A stretch of 64,000 nt of DNA from Flavobacterium sediminis (GCF_003148385.1 NZ_CP029463.1:3038001-3102000); one strand, 5' to 3'. Shown: positions 18,859 through 28,643, numbered from the stretch's first letter. Program-made: numbers and translations. The notes: generated by a model not told the origin, from the sequence alone.

Positions 18859-21327
18859 TTAACCCATAAATTCTCCGTCACCACCACCGTCATCTCTTCT
18901 TTGCTGGTCTTTTTCTTTTTTCATGTTAAAACGGTATGTGAAAGAGAAGTTGATTTGTCTTTGTCTCCATTGAAATTCTGAGTAGGAGTCAACACTTCCC
19001 GGGAGGTAGGTGTCCATTCGTCTTTTACGGCTGTTAAATAAATCGCTGACATTTAAGGATAAGGTTCCCTTATCTTTTAAAACGTCTTTACTGAATGCTA
19101 AGTTTACGGATGTCATAGACAAACGTTTTCCCTGAGCTGTAGTTTGCGGTGCCCGATACATAATATTAGTCTGCCAGTCAATTTTATAAGGTAAGGTTAC
19201 TTTTGAACTTAGTCGGGTAAACCAGGTTGTTGCCACATTGTCTAAATTCTGAACTACAGGATTGTTTTGGTAATCAACATAGCTGAATTCTCCTTTTGTT
19301 TCATTTCGGAATAAATTGAAATTAGAATTCAATCGCCACCATTTAAAAGGATTGTAATTAACATTGAACTCAAAACCGGCACGGTATTCTTTGGCTAAGT
19401 TAATAGGTGTACTAACAATAACCGGCACGTCGTCTACAAAATTTCCGGATTCTCTTCTTACAAATTGAAAAGAATCGTCAGTAAGGTTTACGTAAGCAGA
19501 AGTGTTTACTGTTACTTTGTTCCATCTTTTCAAATAGCCTAGATCAAAGACATTAGTATAAGAAGGATTCAGATCGGGATTTCCCTGAAAGATATTAATA
19601 TTACTTGAGTAAGATGAGAATGGATTTAAAAAACGTCCTCTGGGTCTGTTGATTCGTTTACTATAGCTTAAGCTCATAGAGCTACTTTCACTGAATTCAT
19701 ATCCTAAAGTAGCAGAAGGGAAGAAATTGTTGTATTTTTTCTTGTTATAATCGTTTGATGTAATGGAGTTAACATCAATATTACTGTCTTCAAAACGAAC
19801 ACCTAAGAAATAAGAGAATTTTTTGAATTTGTTCCCGTATTGCATGTAAAGGGCATTGATTTTTTCTTTGTATTCCAATAAATTAGAGTATAAATCATTG
19901 CGAACCCAACTTCCGTTATCTTCTGATTCGATAACAAAATCAGTTAAATTATTTTGAAAAGAACCTCTGTATCCAGCCTCAAAACGTCCGTTCTCGCCTA
20001 TAGGCAATACATAATCCGTTTGGAAAAGATTGCGATTTTGACTGTTATTATTTAAAGTTCTTTCGTATAAAAGATAAGGAGTACCGTCCAGGTTTTGATC
20101 GGTAATTGTAGAGCTATCGTCTTCACGGTTTTGTGAAAAAGCCATGTCAACTGTTAATTTATGACCTTCTTTTTTAAAATCTTTTGTGAAGTTGGTAGCA
20201 TATTCAATTCTGAAGTTATCACTGATTCCGTCATTAAAACGGTTTTTAGTATAATCATAATTATGATCTGCATCATAATAGGTAAGGTATACATCATCAG
20301 GGTTTTTACCGTTACTTTCAGCAAAAGTCACAGAATTTGTCCAGGTCAATGATTTTGTCAACGACCAGTCAATACCGAAATTAGCATTGTATCCTTCATT
20401 CTGACGGTGATTTTTTCTTCTTTCTTCGCTGTAGCTTTTAGTTGAATTATCATCGTTTAAGTAACGAGAGTCCGTTGAGGAATTACCGGGAGAATTTCTG
20501 TAATTGTATCCGAAATTAGAGAATAAGTTGAAGTTCTCTGTCTTTTTGTTGATACTGGCGTTAGCCATATAGTTTTCAGGATCACCGGCTGTTAATACAA
20601 TAGATCCGTTTACACCGTTAGTTTTACCTTTTTTCAGTACAATGTTAATGATACCACCACCACCTTCAGCATCATAACGTGCCGATGGATTGGTTATAAC
20701 TTCTACTTTGTCTACAGAATCGGCAGGAAGTAATTTTAAAGCATCGGCAATGTTAATCCCTGCCAGACCTGAAGGTTTTCCGTCAATTAAAATCTTAACA
20801 TTTTCATTACCTCTTAAAGCGATATTTCCTTCCGGATCAACCGTTACTGAGGGCACATTATCTAAAACATCACTTATTGTTCCGCCTTTAACGGTCATAT
20901 CTTTTCCTACGTTGTAAATTCGTTTGTCAAGTTTAATTTCAACGGTTGATTTTTCAGCAACTAATTCAACACCTTTTAGTTGAGACACATCGGCTTCCAG
21001 ATAAACAGCACCGAAATCAGTATCTGTTGTAAGAGTTCTGGTTTTAATTTCTACGGTCTTAAAAGAAATATACTCAAACCGCACATTATAGGTTCCGGTA
21101 GTTACTTCAAAGTTGAAATTACCGTCCATATCAGTTACGGAACCTGATAATTTTTCAGGATTTTTAGCATCTTGAAATACGACAGTAGCGTATTCTAAAG
21201 GTAAATCTGTACCTTTTTCAATGATCTTTCCGGTGATTTTAATTTTTTTTCCTCCTGTATTTCCCTGAGAAAAAGCAGTAGTTGTGGCTAATAGTAATAG
21301 TGTAATAGTGGTGAGTACTCGTTGCAT
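18859..21327 (-). CDS. Outer-membrane beta-barrel receptor, TonB-receptor-like
   Basis: The 822-residue protein starts with a signal peptide (LLLLATTTAFSQG), then a carboxypeptidase-D-like regulatory domain (about 28-110, VTGKIIEKGTDLPLEYATV-like pattern with DMDGNFNFE), a plug domain (about 120-230, with GGTISDVLDNVPSV, LRGNENVKILIDGKPSG and SARYDAEGGGGIINIVLKK), and a long barrel rich in aromatic strands ending RQINFSFTYRFNMKKEKDQQRR. This layout is that of the Bacteroidota OMP_b-brl_3 subfamily. No partner SusD gene is adjacent, so the substrate cannot be inferred; the gene appears to be transcribed alone. The very C-terminus is an unusual charged and glycine-rich tail after the last strand. 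Confidence 0.9.
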   Translation of the reverse strand: MQRVLTTITLLLLATTTAFSQGNTGGKKIKITGKIIEKGTDLPLEYATVVFQDAKNPEKLSGSVTDMDGNFNFEVTTGTYNVRFEYISFKTVEIKTRTLTTDTDFGAVYLEADVSQLKGVELVAEKSTVEIKLDKRIYNVGKDMTVKGGTISDVLDNVPSVTVDPEGNIALRGNENVKILIDGKPSGLAGINIADALKLLPADSVDKVEVITNPSARYDAEGGGGIINIVLKKGKTNGVNGSIVLTAGDPENYMANASINKKTENFNLFSNFGYNYRNSPGNSSTDSRYLNDDNSTKSYSEERRKNHRQNEGYNANFGIDWSLTKSLTWTNSVTFAESNGKNPDDVYLTYYDADHNYDYTKNRFNDGISDNFRIEYATNFTKDFKKEGHKLTVDMAFSQNREDDSSTITDQNLDGTPYLLYERTLNNNSQNRNLFQTDYVLPIGENGRFEAGYRGSFQNNLTDFVIESEDNGSWVRNDLYSNLLEYKEKINALYMQYGNKFKKFSYFLGVRFEDSNIDVNSITSNDYNKKKYNNFFPSATLGYEFSESSSMSLSYSKRINRPRGRFLNPFSSYSSNINIFQGNPDLNPSYTNVFDLGYLKRWNKVTVNTSAYVNLTDDSFQFVRRESGNFVDDVPVIVSTPINLAKEYRAGFEFNVNYNPFKWWRLNSNFNLFRNETKGEFSYVDYQNNPVVQNLDNVATTWFTRLSSKVTLPYKIDWQTNIMYRAPQTTAQGKRLSMTSVNLAFSKDVLKDKGTLSLNVSDLFNSRKRRMDTYLPGSVDSYSEFQWRQRQINFSFTYRFNMKKEKDQQRRDDGGGDGEFMG

Positions 21328-21482
21328 TTATTAAAGTTTATTTCTTTAGACGACAAAAATAAACTTTGGTTTAAGCGTAAAATCACAAATCTTTGTTAAA
21401 AAAATGAAAACAGAAATTTTAAGAAGCTTTTGTTCGGTTAGGAACAGGCAAGATCAGGAGTAATTTGATGTATGAGTATCCT

Positions 21483-21866
21483 TCAGCCTTTATTTATTTT
21501 TAAAGGACTGACGATTATTCCGAAACCATCGGGGTCACGAATTAAGATTCCATTTTCGTTCCAATATGGGTTTTTGGCTTTTTCTTTTTTAATTTGTTGG
21601 TTTTCAATGTTTTTTAGAATGCTTTGATAGGTGCTTTCATCCGTAGGATAGAAAACCATCAGGTCATCCTCATCAGAATGATGCGTAGTTTTGTCTTTGG
21701 AGGTGGTAAATTCCAAATGCCAATTCTGATCCTTTTTGCCTAAAAAAACACCATCATAATGATTATGGTTACGGAAATCGCCGATTATTTCCAATTCCAG
21801 TATTTTAGTGTAAAAATGAATTAAACCTTCAAGATCATCGGTATGTCGGGCAACTCGTAAGATCAT
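21483..21866 (-). CDS. VOC-family (glyoxalase/dioxygenase-like) protein
   Basis: The 127-residue protein has the beta-alpha-beta-beta-beta layout of the vicinal oxygen chelate fold in two halves: MILRVARHTDDLEGLIHFYT with ILELEIIGDF, then DLMVFYP and the ending RDPDGFGIIVSPLKI. The IRDPDG end motif is typical of the superfamily. The reaction is unknown. Its ATG directly abuts the stop of arsC, so the two are translated from one message and may share a stress or detoxification role, which is only inferred. Confidence 0.85.
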   Translation of the reverse strand: MILRVARHTDDLEGLIHFYTKILELEIIGDFRNHNHYDGVFLGKKDQNWHLEFTTSKDKTTHHSDEDDLMVFYPTDESTYQSILKNIENQQIKKEKAKNPYWNENGILIRDPDGFGIIVSPLKINKG

Positions 21867-22208
21867 TTATAAAATATCTTGTATTTTTTCTTTCGGACGG
21901 GCAATTACGGCTTTATTTCCGTTAACTACGATCGGACGTTCAATTAACTTAGGATGTTGAAGCATGGCATCTATAATATTCTCATCAGTAAGTTCTTTGC
22001 CTTTGTATTCTTCTTTCCAGATGGCTTCTTTTGTACGTACTAATTCTATAGGTTTTATGTTTAATTTTTGAATTACTTCTTTTAACTCCTCTTTGGTGAA
22101 AGGTTCGTCTAAATATTTTCTTATGGTAAATTCTGTATTCAGGTTTTCCAGTTCACACAAACCTTCTCTGGATTTAGTACATCTTGGGTTATGGTATATT
22201 GTTATCAT
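21867..22208 (-). CDS. arsC: ArsC-family reductase (arsenate reductase-like)
   Basis: The 113-residue protein starts ITIYHNPRCTKSREGL, with the catalytic Cys10 in the ArsC motif, then RKYLDEPFTKEEL and the conserved ERPIVVNGNKAVIARP near the C-terminus, all as in the thioredoxin-fold ArsC/Spx family. The conserved Arg in RPIVV helps bind the oxyanion. Length is normal for glutaredoxin-coupled arsenate reductase. No arsenite pump or ArsR is nearby, so the physiological substrate is uncertain; such isolated copies are common in Flavobacteria. Confidence 0.88.
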   Translation of the reverse strand: MITIYHNPRCTKSREGLCELENLNTEFTIRKYLDEPFTKEELKEVIQKLNIKPIELVRTKEAIWKEEYKGKELTDENIIDAMLQHPKLIERPIVVNGNKAVIARPKEKIQDIL

Positions 22209-22269
22209 AAATACTATCTTTGAATTTTAAAGTGTAAAGATACTTAAAGTAAATTTTGAAATAAAATGC

Positions 22270-22301
22270 TTGTCTTTTTTTTACTTAAAACTTTACCTTT
22301 G
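22270..22301 (+). promoter_or_regulatory. Bacteroidota-type promoter for the CPBP-menE pair
   Basis: TTG at 22270-22272 and TACCTTTG at 22294-22301 are separated by 21 bases. The ATG at 22321 follows 19 bases later. Confidence 0.7.
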
Positions 22302-22320
22302 TAAGTAAAGCACATTGTAT

Positions 22321-23208
22321 ATGTATTTAGAGCGAATTCAAAAACTGAAGCCTTATCTTTTACTTTATTGGCCTATTCCTGTTAGTTTTATTTTATTAAT
22401 GGCGATTAATTTTATTTTATCAGCTAGTGTAGATACCAATAAAGTGATGCAGGAGTCGATACTTAGCTTCGGAGTTAACCGTACATTTCTGTATTTGATT
22501 GCTCCTTTAGCTTTAGGTTTGCTGATCGTTTTAGTATGGGTTAAATTTATACAAAGGATTCCTTTAACTGTTTTTACAACGGGTAGAGAAAAAATAGACT
22601 GGAAACGCATCGGTTTTTCATTTACTGTATGGGCAGTATTTACGATAGTAATGACCTTATGGGCTTATTACATTGCTCCGGAAAATTTTCAGATTAATTT
22701 CCAACCCGTGAATTTTGCCGTGTTTTTTATAATGGCTATTATCTTGATCCCGATGCAGACAAGTTTCGAAGAATACTTGTTCAGAGGACAAATTTTACAA
22801 GGGTTAAGCTTGGAAACCAAAAGTCGTTTTGCAGGAATGTTTGTCAGTTCTGTTCTGTTTGGCTTAATGCATGCTGCAAATCCTGAAGTCGAGAAAATAG
22901 GCTATTATATAATGATATATTATATAGGTACCGGCTTTTTTCTGGGAATCATAACACTCTTGGATGATGGAATGGAGTTAGCCTTAGGTTTTCACGCGGC
23001 TAATAATTTAGTAGGAGCACTATTAGTAACATCAGACTGGACTGCTTTTCAGACCTATTCTGTATTTAAAGATATATCTGAACCGAGCATCGGTTTTGAT
23101 GTGTTGTTTCCGATCGTGGTAATTTATCCTGTTTTGATTTTTGTTTTTGCTAAAAAATATAACTGGCATGATTGGAAAACTAAACTTTTCGGAACTTTAA
23201 AAGATTAA
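22321..23208 (+). CDS. CPBP-family intramembrane glutamic endopeptidase
   Basis: The protein of about 295 residues has seven or eight hydrophobic segments and the three CPBP/Abi motifs: FEEYLFRGQ (Glu-Glu with Arg), LFGLMHAANPE and LGFHAANNLVG. These form the metal-free or metal-assisted active site of Rce1-like intramembrane proteases. The ATG at 22321 (MYLERIQKL) is preferred to the TTG two codons earlier because it follows the promoter at a normal distance. It precedes the menE-like gene by 6 bases and is probably cotranscribed. The substrate is unknown. Confidence 0.9.
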   Translation: MYLERIQKLKPYLLLYWPIPVSFILLMAINFILSASVDTNKVMQESILSFGVNRTFLYLIAPLALGLLIVLVWVKFIQRIPLTVFTTGREKIDWKRIGFSFTVWAVFTIVMTLWAYYIAPENFQINFQPVNFAVFFIMAIILIPMQTSFEEYLFRGQILQGLSLETKSRFAGMFVSSVLFGLMHAANPEVEKIGYYIMIYYIGTGFFLGIITLLDDGMELALGFHAANNLVGALLVTSDWTAFQTYSVFKDISEPSIGFDVLFPIVVIYPVLIFVFAKKYNWHDWKTKLFGTLKD

Positions 23209-23214
23209 AATATT

Positions 23215-24263
23215 ATGACACCGCATTATACAAATATTCATAACCGATTTAAAATAAACGGCTTTCACTTAGATAGAGATTCTCTTTTTCAATTGGCTTA
23301 CAGTCTGATCAAAGAAGGGGAAGATTTTGAAAAAGAAGTAGGAATGTTTCTTTTGGATTGGTTTGATGCAAAAGACTATGTTGAGGCACAAACTTCGGGA
23401 ACAACGGGGAACCGAAGATTGTAAGAATTGATAAACAAGCAATGGTCAACTCAGCTTTGGCTACGGGAGATTTTTTTGAATTGGAACCCGGGAATACAGC
23501 TTTAAACTGTTTACCTGCCCGGTTTATTGCAGGGAAGTTAATGCTCGTTCGATCCATTATTTTAGGATTAGAAATGGATATGGTTTCACCTAAAGGCAAT
23601 CCGTTAGCGCATACTTATAAGAATTATGATTTTGCAGCGATGGTTCCGCTACAAGTCGAACATGCTCTAGAAAATATAGAACAGATTGACAAACTGATTA
23701 TTGGCGGAGCCAAAGTTTCTCAGGATCTTATAGAAAGTCTTAAGGGGAAAAAGACGAAAAGTTATGAAACTTATGGCATGACGGAAACCATTACTCATAT
23801 TGCTGCCAAACCTATAGGAGAAGAGGTCTTCACTGTTTTACCCGGTATAAAAGTGGCTAAGGATATTGAAGGTTGTTTAGTTATTGAAGCTCCCAGAGTT
23901 TCAGACGAGAAGATCTTTACACACGATCTGGTTGAGATTACCGGAAAGAATACATTCAAATGGATAGGAAGGAAAGATAACATCATTAATTCCGGAGGAA
24001 TAAAAATTATTCCGGAACTGGTTGAAAAAAAATTGGATGGTAAGTTAAAATCCCGCTATTTTATCGCTTCTAAACCGGATAAGCATTTAGGTCAGAAAGT
24101 AGTGTTGGCAATAGAAGGAAAGAACAATATAGATACTAAGATTTTTGAAGTATTGGATACTTATGAAAAACCTAAGGAAGTTGTTTATATATCCAGATTC
24201 AGTGAAACGGAAAACGGAAAAATTAATCGTAAAGAGACTTTAGAAAAAAACGGGCTGGTATAG
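23215..24263 (+). CDS. menE: AMP-binding acyl-CoA ligase, probable o-succinylbenzoate-CoA ligase (frameshifted)
   Basis: The joined protein of about 350 residues is short for the ANL superfamily but matches the compact MenE form of Flavobacteria. The P-loop AQTSGTTG lies at about 23388-23410, and further motifs are YETYGMTET, HDLVEI, WIGRKDNIINSGG and the C-terminal lysine region NGKINRKETL. The frame breaks right in the P-loop at the AA at 23410-23411; one added A gives TSGTTGKPKIVRID in one frame. MenE activates o-succinylbenzoate in menaquinone synthesis; no other men gene is in the window, so the substrate assignment rests on family size and motif similarity. The last codons lie within a terminator stem. 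Confidence 0.8.
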
Positions 24264-24273
24264 CCCGTTTTTT
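24247..24273. terminator. Bidirectional terminator overlapping the end of menE
   Basis: CGGGCT and AGCCCG form the stem, with the menE stop codon TAG inside it, flanked by A and T runs. It also ends the convergent DoxX gene. Confidence 0.82.
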
Positions 24274-24694
24274 ATTTATGCATTTTTAGATAATAATCCA
24301 CCGAATGCTTTCCGCTTCCGTAAAAAACGAAAAAAATCGCCAGAAGTAGAGCAGCAGAAGCCTGAACAAAATTACTAGTGTTAAACTCACTAAAGAAATT
24401 CAGTAAAAGAGCGCAGATAAGTATAGGCATTTGTACCCATACTGACCATCTAGTCAGGAAGCCAATGCAAATCATTGTTCCTCCCACAATGTGAGCCATG
24501 GAAACATAGTGTATAATTAACATTTCACTGCCAAAATTCCCTGCAGTATTTAAAATGTCATGTAAATAGTTTGTTTCTGTAATGAAAGTTACCCCTTTCA
24601 GAAACAAAAAGACACCAAAAATAACACGTACCAGATCTAACGGATAATAAGTGTGTGCATTAGCCCATTTGTTTAATTCTCTAATTGTAGCCAT
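24272..24694 (-). CDS. DoxX-family membrane protein
   Basis: The 140-residue protein has four hydrophobic segments and the DoxX layout: DLVRVIFGVFLFLKGV near the start, HYVSMAHIVGGTMICIGFLTRW in the middle and a final AALLLAIFFVFYGSGKHSVD. The family is poorly defined, with roles proposed in redox or sulfur metabolism. The gene is monocistronic. No partner suggests a specific job. Confidence 0.86.
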   Translation of the reverse strand: MATIRELNKWANAHTYYPLDLVRVIFGVFLFLKGVTFITETNYLHDILNTAGNFGSEMLIIHYVSMAHIVGGTMICIGFLTRWSVWVQMPILICALLLNFFSEFNTSNFVQASAALLLAIFFVFYGSGKHSVDYYLKMHK

Positions 24695-24794
24695 TACATT
24701 TAGTTTTTTGATATAAGGCTAATTTACTGAAAATTAAATAATTATTAAAATAATTTAAGAATTAAATAATTTAATGTTTAAAAAAATATTGAAT

Positions 24795-26423
24795 TCACAA
24801 CTCTTCCTTTAATTTGATAAAGAAATTATTGTCAAAAATTTGATAGCTCTTTGATTTTTTAAGTTTGCGCAATTTTATTTTTTGTTCCTGAGTGGTAGGA
24901 TATAAACGTACTTTTTTTCGGTTGTATTCAATGTCTACCGGCATATTGAAATCAGCGTTTACATTATCCCAACGGTAATAGAAATAGTTGCCGTCTGTTT
25001 TGTAGACCAGTTCAGGGATTTGAGTAGTTTTCAAATATTGGTTAAAAATGGGAGTAAGGTTCATACCGCTTTTTTCATTGAAATAAGCGACCACCTGATC
25101 GGTGTCAATGATCTGTTTTTTAAAATGCTCGCTGTAATCGTGTAATAGTTTCCACCATTTAGCATCGTCATTAATCACATGTCGCAAGGTGTTCAACAGT
25201 AGAGCGCCTTTATAATACATGTCACCGCTTCCTTCGTTATTTACACCGTATTGTCCTATAACCGGTCGGTCGTTCTGTACATTAAAGCCTTGACCGTTGA
25301 TGTATTTCATAGCGGCTTCATAACCTTTTTGGCATTCAATAAATACGGTTTCACTATAGGTAGTGAAAGCCTCATGAATCCACATATCTGCAATATCTTT
25401 ACTGGTAATGCTATTTCCGAACCATTCGTGTCCGGTTTCATGAATAATAATAAAGTCAAAGCCCATTCCAAGACCACTTCTGGATAGATCCCTGCCTAAA
25501 TAGCCTTTTCGGTATTTGTTTCCGTAAGCTACAGCACTTTGGTGTTCCATTCCTAAATAAGGAGTTTCTACTAATTTGTAACCGTCTTCCCAAAACGGAT
25601 AATTTCCGAATTTTTTATTGAAACAGGCAAACATGGGTTTTACATCTGCTTCAAAGTGTTGCTTGGCCTTTTCCTCATTTTCCCGTAAAACATAATAGTC
25701 TAAGTCCAAACCTTCGTAAGTATCATGAATGTGGACATAATCGGCAATATTCACTGTGATATCGTAATTATTGATTGGATTTTTTACTTCCCAATCCCAG
25801 CGGGTGTATCCGTTTCCTAAATCCTGAGAACCTGTAAACCGACCGTTAGAAACATTCATTAAACCATTAGGTACAGCCACTTTTATAGTAGCTCCGTTAT
25901 CAGGTTCATCCGTTTGTGAGTCTTTACACGGATACCATAAACTAGCCCCAGTTCCTTGGACAGCTACAGCAATAAAATCTTTTTTGTTATCATCTTTACT
26001 GAAAACAAATCCGCCATCCCAAGGTGCATTTTTAGCGACTTTAGGTTTACCGGAATAGTAGAATCTAAGTTTTTCTATCGAGTTTTGATCGATTGGTTGC
26101 GGAAAGTTGATGAAAACGGCATCGTAATCTCTTGTATAGTTTAGCTTTTGGTTGTTCCACACAATAGAATCAACTTTCATATTGTCAAACAGATCCAATT
26201 GTATTTTTTGCGTAGGTTCTATTACTTTAAAGGTGACCTGATTGTATCCGGTAATACTTTTTTCATCAGGATTGATAGTGAGACTCAAATCATACCGTTG
26301 GACGTCAAAACAAGTACGTTCCAAGCGTAAACCACCCTGTAAGGAATCTCTGTGGGTAAAGTTTTGAGCTGATAGTTGTTGGAAGCCAATGATTAAAAGG
26401 GATATGTAAAGTGATTTTTTCAT
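24795..26423 (-). CDS. M1-family metallopeptidase (aminopeptidase-like), secreted
   Basis: The 542-residue protein has a signal peptide (SLLIIGFQQLSAQ) and an M1 layout: an N-terminal beta domain with the conserved PDEKSITGYNQVTFKV, the substrate motif LGMEHQSAVAYG (G-x-M-E-N type with His in place of Asn), then the zinc motif HETGHEWFGNS followed 18 residues later by the Glu of IHEAFTTYSE. It lacks the long C-terminal domain of PepN, as is usual for Bacteroidota M1 enzymes. Likely a periplasmic or surface aminopeptidase. The start abuts the stop of the preceding small gene, so the pair is probably cotranscribed. Confidence 0.9.
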   Translation of the reverse strand: MKKSLYISLLIIGFQQLSAQNFTHRDSLQGGLRLERTCFDVQRYDLSLTINPDEKSITGYNQVTFKVIEPTQKIQLDLFDNMKVDSIVWNNQKLNYTRDYDAVFINFPQPIDQNSIEKLRFYYSGKPKVAKNAPWDGGFVFSKDDNKKDFIAVAVQGTGASLWYPCKDSQTDEPDNGATIKVAVPNGLMNVSNGRFTGSQDLGNGYTRWDWEVKNPINNYDITVNIADYVHIHDTYEGLDLDYYVLRENEEKAKQHFEADVKPMFACFNKKFGNYPFWEDGYKLVETPYLGMEHQSAVAYGNKYRKGYLGRDLSRSGLGMGFDFIIIHETGHEWFGNSITSKDIADMWIHEAFTTYSETVFIECQKGYEAAMKYINGQGFNVQNDRPVIGQYGVNNEGSGDMYYKGALLLNTLRHVINDDAKWWKLLHDYSEHFKKQIIDTDQVVAYFNEKSGMNLTPIFNQYLKTTQIPELVYKTDGNYFYYRWDNVNADFNMPVDIEYNRKKVRLYPTTQEQKIKLRKLKKSKSYQIFDNNFFIKLKEEL

Positions 26424-26891
26424 CTATTTATTAAAATTAATGCCAGAATTAAACAAATTTAATAACATATTACTAATTATTTCTGAATCAATTGTAATAT
26501 TAATTTCTTTTATCTTTTCTGATGAATAATTTTCAAAAGCTTTTATCAAAAGAATCTTGTTTTTTTCATCATAGTATAAGCTCCAATTTTCCCATGTTTT
26601 AACTTTTGTCGGACTGAAATCGACAATAAATTTATTTATAAGCTTTTTGGCATCTATACCTGAATAACCTTTTGATTTTTTAAAATGAATAGAAACAAGT
26701 GAACTATCTTTTTTTGAGAAAATAAAATCTGCGTATTCTTCTTCATTTTCATTAATTATTTTTGAGACTTCAAAATAATTTTTGTGTGTGTAGTGATTTC
26801 TATATTCTAATTGAATATCTGTATAATTAAGTTTAAATTGTGAATATACGTTTAAGAATAAAAATATTAATACAAATGTTATTTTCTTCAT
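26424..26891 (-). CDS. Hypothetical secreted protein
   Basis: The 155-residue protein has a signal peptide (ITFVLIFLFLNVYSQ) and otherwise a mixed alpha/beta layout rich in Lys, Asn and Ile, with motif KGYSGIDAKKLINKFIVDF and WENWSLYYDEKNKILLIK. I do not recognise a family. It lies between the pseudouridine synthase and the M1 peptidase with 9 and 0 bases of spacing and is probably read from the same message, so an accessory role for the peptidase is possible but unproved. Confidence 0.75.
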   Translation of the reverse strand: MKKITFVLIFLFLNVYSQFKLNYTDIQLEYRNHYTHKNYFEVSKIINENEEEYADFIFSKKDSSLVSIHFKKSKGYSGIDAKKLINKFIVDFSPTKVKTWENWSLYYDEKNKILLIKAFENYSSEKIKEINITIDSEIISNMLLNLFNSGINFNK

Positions 26892-26900
26892 TTTAAAAAC

Positions 26901-28562
26901 TTAAAATTCTGCTTCTTTAAAAATAGTCATTTTTTCTTTTAAAACAGGATGTATAAATGTAATTTCTTCGGCATGAAGATACAAACGATCTGCTTTGGTT
27001 CCGTACAAATCATCACCAATAATAGGGCAATTCAATCCTAGACTATGTGACGCATGAACACGCAATTGGTGTGTTCGTCCGGTAATAGGGAAGAAGTGTA
27101 TGCGTGTTTTTTTATTCTTTATTTCGACGACTTTAAAATGTGTTTCGGCGGGTTTTCCGTATTCGTAGCAAACCAATTGATGCGGGCGATTGTCTAAATC
27201 TACTCGCAATGGTAAATTAATAATGCCTTCCGGCTGTTTTACAATGCCGTCAAGCAAAGCCACATATCTTTTTTTAACGGTTCGTTTGATAAACTGCGAT
27301 TGTAGTTTTTTATAGATTTCTTCTGATTTGGCGATCAATAACAAACCGGAGGTCGACATGTCTAAACGATGAACGATCAGTGGACCTGTAGCTTCGGGAT
27401 AGCGTTTCTTGACACGTTCGTAAACCGAATCTTGTATATTTTTTCCGGGAACGGAAAGAAATTCGGCGGGTTTATTCACAACTGCTAAATGATCGTCTTC
27501 AAAAACAATTTCGATATCTTTTCCTTCGGCGGGGTTTTCTAAGAGCGGATTCTCATCCATTTCTATGCCCTGTAACATGTGAGCCAGAATAGGTTCACAT
27601 TTGCTTCTGCAAGCCGGGTAAAATTGTTTGTGTTTGCGTATTTCTGATTTTGGTGATTGTCCCCACCAGAATTCAGCTAAGGCAATTGGTTTTAAATTAT
27701 TTTGAAAAGCATAATGCAATAACTTAGGTGCAGCACATTCACCGGCACCTGCAGGAGGATTATCGTCAAAAATTTCACCTACACTTTTTAATTTTTTATT
27801 TTGATTTAAAAAGGCGTATTGGGCAAATAATCGTTGTTGTAATTCTGAGGATTTATTGGCTCTTTCTAGTTTTAAATGATCAATTTCAGCTTGAAAACTT
27901 TCGACTTTCGACTTTTGATTTTCGACAGTTAAATTCCAATATTTTGTCATTTTTTTGAGTAAAATGCTTTCTTTTTTACTTTCTTCAGAAAGTTCGAGCT
28001 CTAATTGCTCAATTGTTGTTGGCGACAAATTATCAAAGGAAGCGCGTTTTTCATCCCGTTGAATTTTTAAGTCTTTAATACGCCGTTTCTGACGTCGGAT
28101 ATCGTTTTGTGCTTCTTCTTTTGTTTGCTCTAAATTTTTTTTGGCTTCTGCTAAAGCCATACTTTGTTCTAAAGCTTCTATTTTCCGGTTGTATTGGTTT
28201 AAAATAGCTTCTTCCTGCTTGAAAAAGCTATTTTGCGTTAGCATATCAAATACCGGAGGAACAAAATAAAGATGGTGGTTGCTATCGGCTAATTTTCCCG
28301 AAACACCCCATAAATAACCTAATTTATCATTTTGATCGAGGCATACCAGAACGCCAAACATTTTTCCGATTACAAACCCTTCCTGATCTTTTTGTAAACC
28401 GAAGTTGTGTTCAAAATCAGTTTGGGTCTTTAAATATTCCTGAAGTTCTTGTGCTGCAATTCTACTCAGTTCATGAGGTTCGTAATAAAAAGGGAATGTA
28501 AATTTTTCGGGTAATGAAATACCTGAAATATCAGTTTTGAAATATCGGAATTTTGAAAGCAT
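26901..28562 (-). CDS. RluA-family pseudouridine synthase with long N-terminal extension
   Basis: The C-terminal half (about residues 340-553) is an RluA-type synthase that isomerises uridine in rRNA or tRNA: the catalytic motif HRLDMSTSGLLLIAKS places the nucleophile Asp at about residue 400, with VNKPAEFLSVPG, RYVALLDG and GRTHQLRVHASH also present. The N-terminal 330 residues contain a predicted coiled coil (about 130-250) and a cysteine-containing region (FYPACRSKCEPIL) just before the catalytic domain. The extended form is found in Bacteroidota RluA proteins; the extension's role is not established. The target uridine cannot be named from sequence. Confidence 0.88.
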   Translation of the reverse strand: MLSKFRYFKTDISGISLPEKFTFPFYYEPHELSRIAAQELQEYLKTQTDFEHNFGLQKDQEGFVIGKMFGVLVCLDQNDKLGYLWGVSGKLADSNHHLYFVPPVFDMLTQNSFFKQEEAILNQYNRKIEALEQSMALAEAKKNLEQTKEEAQNDIRRQKRRIKDLKIQRDEKRASFDNLSPTTIEQLELELSEESKKESILLKKMTKYWNLTVENQKSKVESFQAEIDHLKLERANKSSELQQRLFAQYAFLNQNKKLKSVGEIFDDNPPAGAGECAAPKLLHYAFQNNLKPIALAEFWWGQSPKSEIRKHKQFYPACRSKCEPILAHMLQGIEMDENPLLENPAEGKDIEIVFEDDHLAVVNKPAEFLSVPGKNIQDSVYERVKKRYPEATGPLIVHRLDMSTSGLLLIAKSEEIYKKLQSQFIKRTVKKRYVALLDGIVKQPEGIINLPLRVDLDNRPHQLVCYEYGKPAETHFKVVEIKNKKTRIHFFPITGRTHQLRVHASHSLGLNCPIIGDDLYGTKADRLYLHAEEITFIHPVLKEKMTIFKEAEF

Positions 28563-28607
28563 AAAAATTAGGTTGTCAGGCTGAATTCATTTCAGCTGCT
28601 AAAAAAA

Positions 28608-28630
28608 GATCCCGAAACAAGTTCGGGATC
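28608..28630 (-). terminator. Terminator of the acyl-CoA carboxylase gene
   Basis: GATCCCGAA and TTCGGGATC form a 9-bp stem with a 5-base loop, followed on the minus strand by a T run. Confidence 0.88.
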
Positions 28631-28643
28631 ACAAAATTAATAT

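Noticed and set aside
24695..24794. AT-rich inverted repeats (AATTAAATAATT-like) as a regulatory element
   Set aside because: Such matches are expected by chance in DNA this AT-rich; there is no T-run or consensus promoter.
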